From Haemonchus contortus (Eukaryota > Nematoda > Chromadorea > Rhabditida > Trichostrongylidae): a stretch of 64,000 bases of DNA. Under the pieces are notes generated by a model. The model saw only the letters and a program-made list of their open reading frames with translations, had not been told where the DNA came from and did no database searches. Both the position numbers and the translations under genes were made by a program. Position 1 is the stretch's first letter. Every line of letters starts with the position of its first letter. Positions 61,991-64,000 of the stretch are shown here, in pieces. Where the stretch lies: NCBI GenBank assembly GCA_000469685.2, contig LS997566.1, forward strand, positions 41,766,420 through 41,830,419, read 5' to 3'.

Positions 61991-62804
61991 CGGTGTTTTA
62001 AAAAATTAGCCTTAAGTTGATATTCATTCCAGCGCCGGGTTAAATGATTTGTTTTCCACGAATTCTTCAGTGACAAAGTAGCAGCATGGTTTTTATATGA
62101 TCCGTTTAGCTAACTTGTGGCTGTTGTTCGCTGAATCGCGTGATTTGTCAAGCCAAACATGTAGCTCTTACTTATTCGCCCATTCATTATACATTAGATT
62201 CGGCTCTTATCCTTGTTCGACTTCGAGTTTCTTTTTCCAACGAATACAGTAACTCAGTTGTCGAATTACTTACTTTGCTCTCCTCTTTTTCCACTACTTG
62301 CTTCTACTCAGAGACGCTCCTCAATTGCTCCTTTTGGGGGACATTCTGGGAATGTTTTTGAATCTGCTCCATGCCTGCCGTTTGGTGTTTGTGGACGATT
62401 TTCTGATTGAACATGGGTTTCAAGGACTTGAATCAGCTTTAATACCATGAAGGATCATTAGTAACCCTTAACGTAAAGGCTTCCAGGGAGTGGGTGGCCT
62501 TTTTATTGCCAGAGGAGACTTCCATTTTCCACTAGACAGGCTGGCAATTCTTCCATGGAACGAAGACGTTCCGCTTGTTAAGTGGATTACGATTCAGAAC
62601 CAGTTGTTCTTTCTGAAAGCCGTCTGGTGGAGATAGGCGCCTACAGCCTTTTAGTGGCTTTCTAGGCGTTTGCGACTCCCAAGCCGTCTTCCTTCTTGTT
62701 TTTGCCTTTGAATCATACAATTTTCGCATGGAGTAAGGTAGTAAGGAAGTATCTTCCCGAAATGGGACCCGCGTCTCTCCCAAGAAGGCTGGATTTTACC
62801 TGAC

Positions 62805-62817
62805 GTCAACTTTTCAG
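62805..62817 (+). promoter_or_regulatory. probable spliced-leader acceptor of the SEC14-like gene
   Basis: TCAACTTTTCAG abuts the ATG directly (acceptor AG at 62816-62817). If the leader is added here, the 5' UTR is only the leader. Confidence 0.6.
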
Positions 62818-63254
62818 ATGCCACCAAATGCACCTGCTGAACTTGATGCAAATGTTGTAGCACAGGTACGTTTCTTCCCATTCCCAGCACCTCTCTTCTC
62901 CCAAAGAAAGCCTGACACTTTCAGGTTCGTTCCCAAGTAGCTGATCTCCTCCATCCCCGTTACGATACTCACTTCAATATCCTACGATGGTTACAATCTT
63001 GTGAGTTCAACGTGCCGAAGACAGTTCACAACCTTCGGAAGCATCTGAAGTGGAGGAGGGAACGTCATTTGGACGAAGACGCTCGAGGACTTCAGAGTTG
63101 CCCTGTCAGTTGTTTTCCGTCCCGTTTCCATGGCAATGTTTACGAATATGCAAAAAATAAGTGATTTTTCAGATAACAGCTGAGTATGCCCCGGTTTCCA
63201 TCATCGGGCAAAACCGAAAGAATGGAGATCGACTGATCGTCGTGGACCAAAGCG
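62818..63254 (+). CDS. SEC14-like CRAL-TRIO protein, 5' end (rest outside the window)
   Basis: Three exons are visible: 62818-62865, 62925-63104 and 63173-63254, GT-AG and phase-compatible. They encode MPPNAPAELDANVVAQ, then VRSQVADLLHP and YDTHFNILRWLQSCEFNVPK, a basic RKHLKWRRERH helix, then EYAPVSIIGQNRKNGDRLIV. This is the CRAL-TRIO N-terminal helical region running into the first strand of the lipid-binding SEC14 fold (lipid transfer or phosphoinositide regulation, family inference). The last exon ends one base into a codon. No further exon was found before 64000, so intron 3 is at least 746 bases or an exon was missed. Confidence 0.8.
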
Positions 63255-64000
63255 GTGAGGCTTTCCAAAACACTTCAAAACATCCTGCTAAATAAGGATA
63301 GAATCTCGATTCTGTTGACAGATAGATCGAGTTTCAACCATATTTGTGCAGTATCTCAGCATCATTTCGTTTCAGTTACTCTTAATTTTTCAAAATTGAA
63401 ATTTCCATTTGTAAAGATCCACGATATCAAATGCTTTTATACCGTTCGAAGGATATTTATCAGTTCCAGTTTGGGAAAAAGGCCTTCTCTGCTGTAGCCA
63501 TTCAATGGAACCGGCCTTCTTGGTCATAGTGGTCATGGTGGATATAGCGCAGTGTTCTTTTACCGTGTCTAGCTTGCGATTTCTCTGATGAAACCCAGCG
63601 AGACGGAGTTTTTTCTTTGTTCGGATAGCTTTTCAAAGATTCGCTAGTGAATCTGGAAGCTCAATGTCAATGTCACGTTTCAGAAGTTACTAATTTAATC
63701 AAAATAAAAAAGAATTTAGACCCACCATTCCGTAATGAATCCTTTCTGGAAGGGTTCCCGTAAATTGTGATCGGATCAAAAAAGGGTTTATTTACACAAC
63801 TCACCTCCTTTATAGAAATTTCTGTTGATCTCCTCGATCGATCAATTTCTCCATTTTCCTTCAATAGTCGCTTCAGTTGGGCCTCCGTAATTTGTTATCC
63901 ATTATGACTAATAACTCTCAAAAATACATAAGAGTCCGATAGTATGCTATTTTGCATATGGTATGTGTGATCTATAACAAAAGTGAAAATAATAAAAATG
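63255..64000 (+). other. intron of the SEC14-like gene
   Basis: Begins with GTGAGG donor. AT-rich, without a recognisable CRAL-TRIO exon. The ORFs in it (up to 80 codons) have no domain. Confidence 0.55.

Overview
The window is nuclear DNA from a nematode, most likely a clade V parasite of the hookworm/strongylid type. The evidence is genes split into many small exons with GT..TTTTCAG introns, trans-splice-like TTTCAG acceptors just 5' of several start codons, nematode-like orthologues, and a dense load of tRNA-derived SINEs, mariner relics and foldback repeats. Genus is inference. Every recognisable gene is on the + strand, and most of the long unspliced ORFs are chance or repeat-encoded.

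Layout. (1) 150-3834: 3' part of the Rab3GAP catalytic subunit gene. (2) 9355-13256: a three-KH, NOVA-like RNA-binding protein gene of 12 exons. (3) 21326-24324: a tandem paralogue whose first nine exons match exon for exon, but whose third KH domain survives only as decayed exons at about 25.35-25.70 kb. (4) 26762-30046: gamma-SNAP. (5) 30444-33736: a small protein with two C2H2 zinc fingers, spaced behind gamma-SNAP as in an SL2-type operon. (6) 40252-44035: TANGO2/HRG-9 family gene whose last intron holds two copies of a MITE-like repeat. (7) 47313-48669: a small secreted protein with a GATA site and TATA box directly upstream. (8) 62818 to the window end: the 5' end of a SEC14/CRAL-TRIO gene.

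The rest is repeat-rich intergenic or intronic DNA. It includes a 2.4 kb mariner with intact TIRs and TA duplications that has been invaded by a large inverted repeat, a second mariner relic with a DD34D spacing, at least six copies of a tRNA-derived SINE (one carrying about 206 uninterrupted TG repeats), a family of MITE-like elements ending in a shared GCACAGTTCACGA-type terminus, two elements with long inverted repeats, an inverted pair of tRNA-like units, and many poly-G/poly-C runs.

The genes do not form one pathway, though several concern membrane traffic (Rab3GAP, gamma-SNAP, TANGO2, SEC14-like). The most interesting signal is the NOVA-like tandem pair: one copy is losing KH3 while keeping KH1-KH2 intact, and both copies share an exon boundary with no AG at the 3' splice site.
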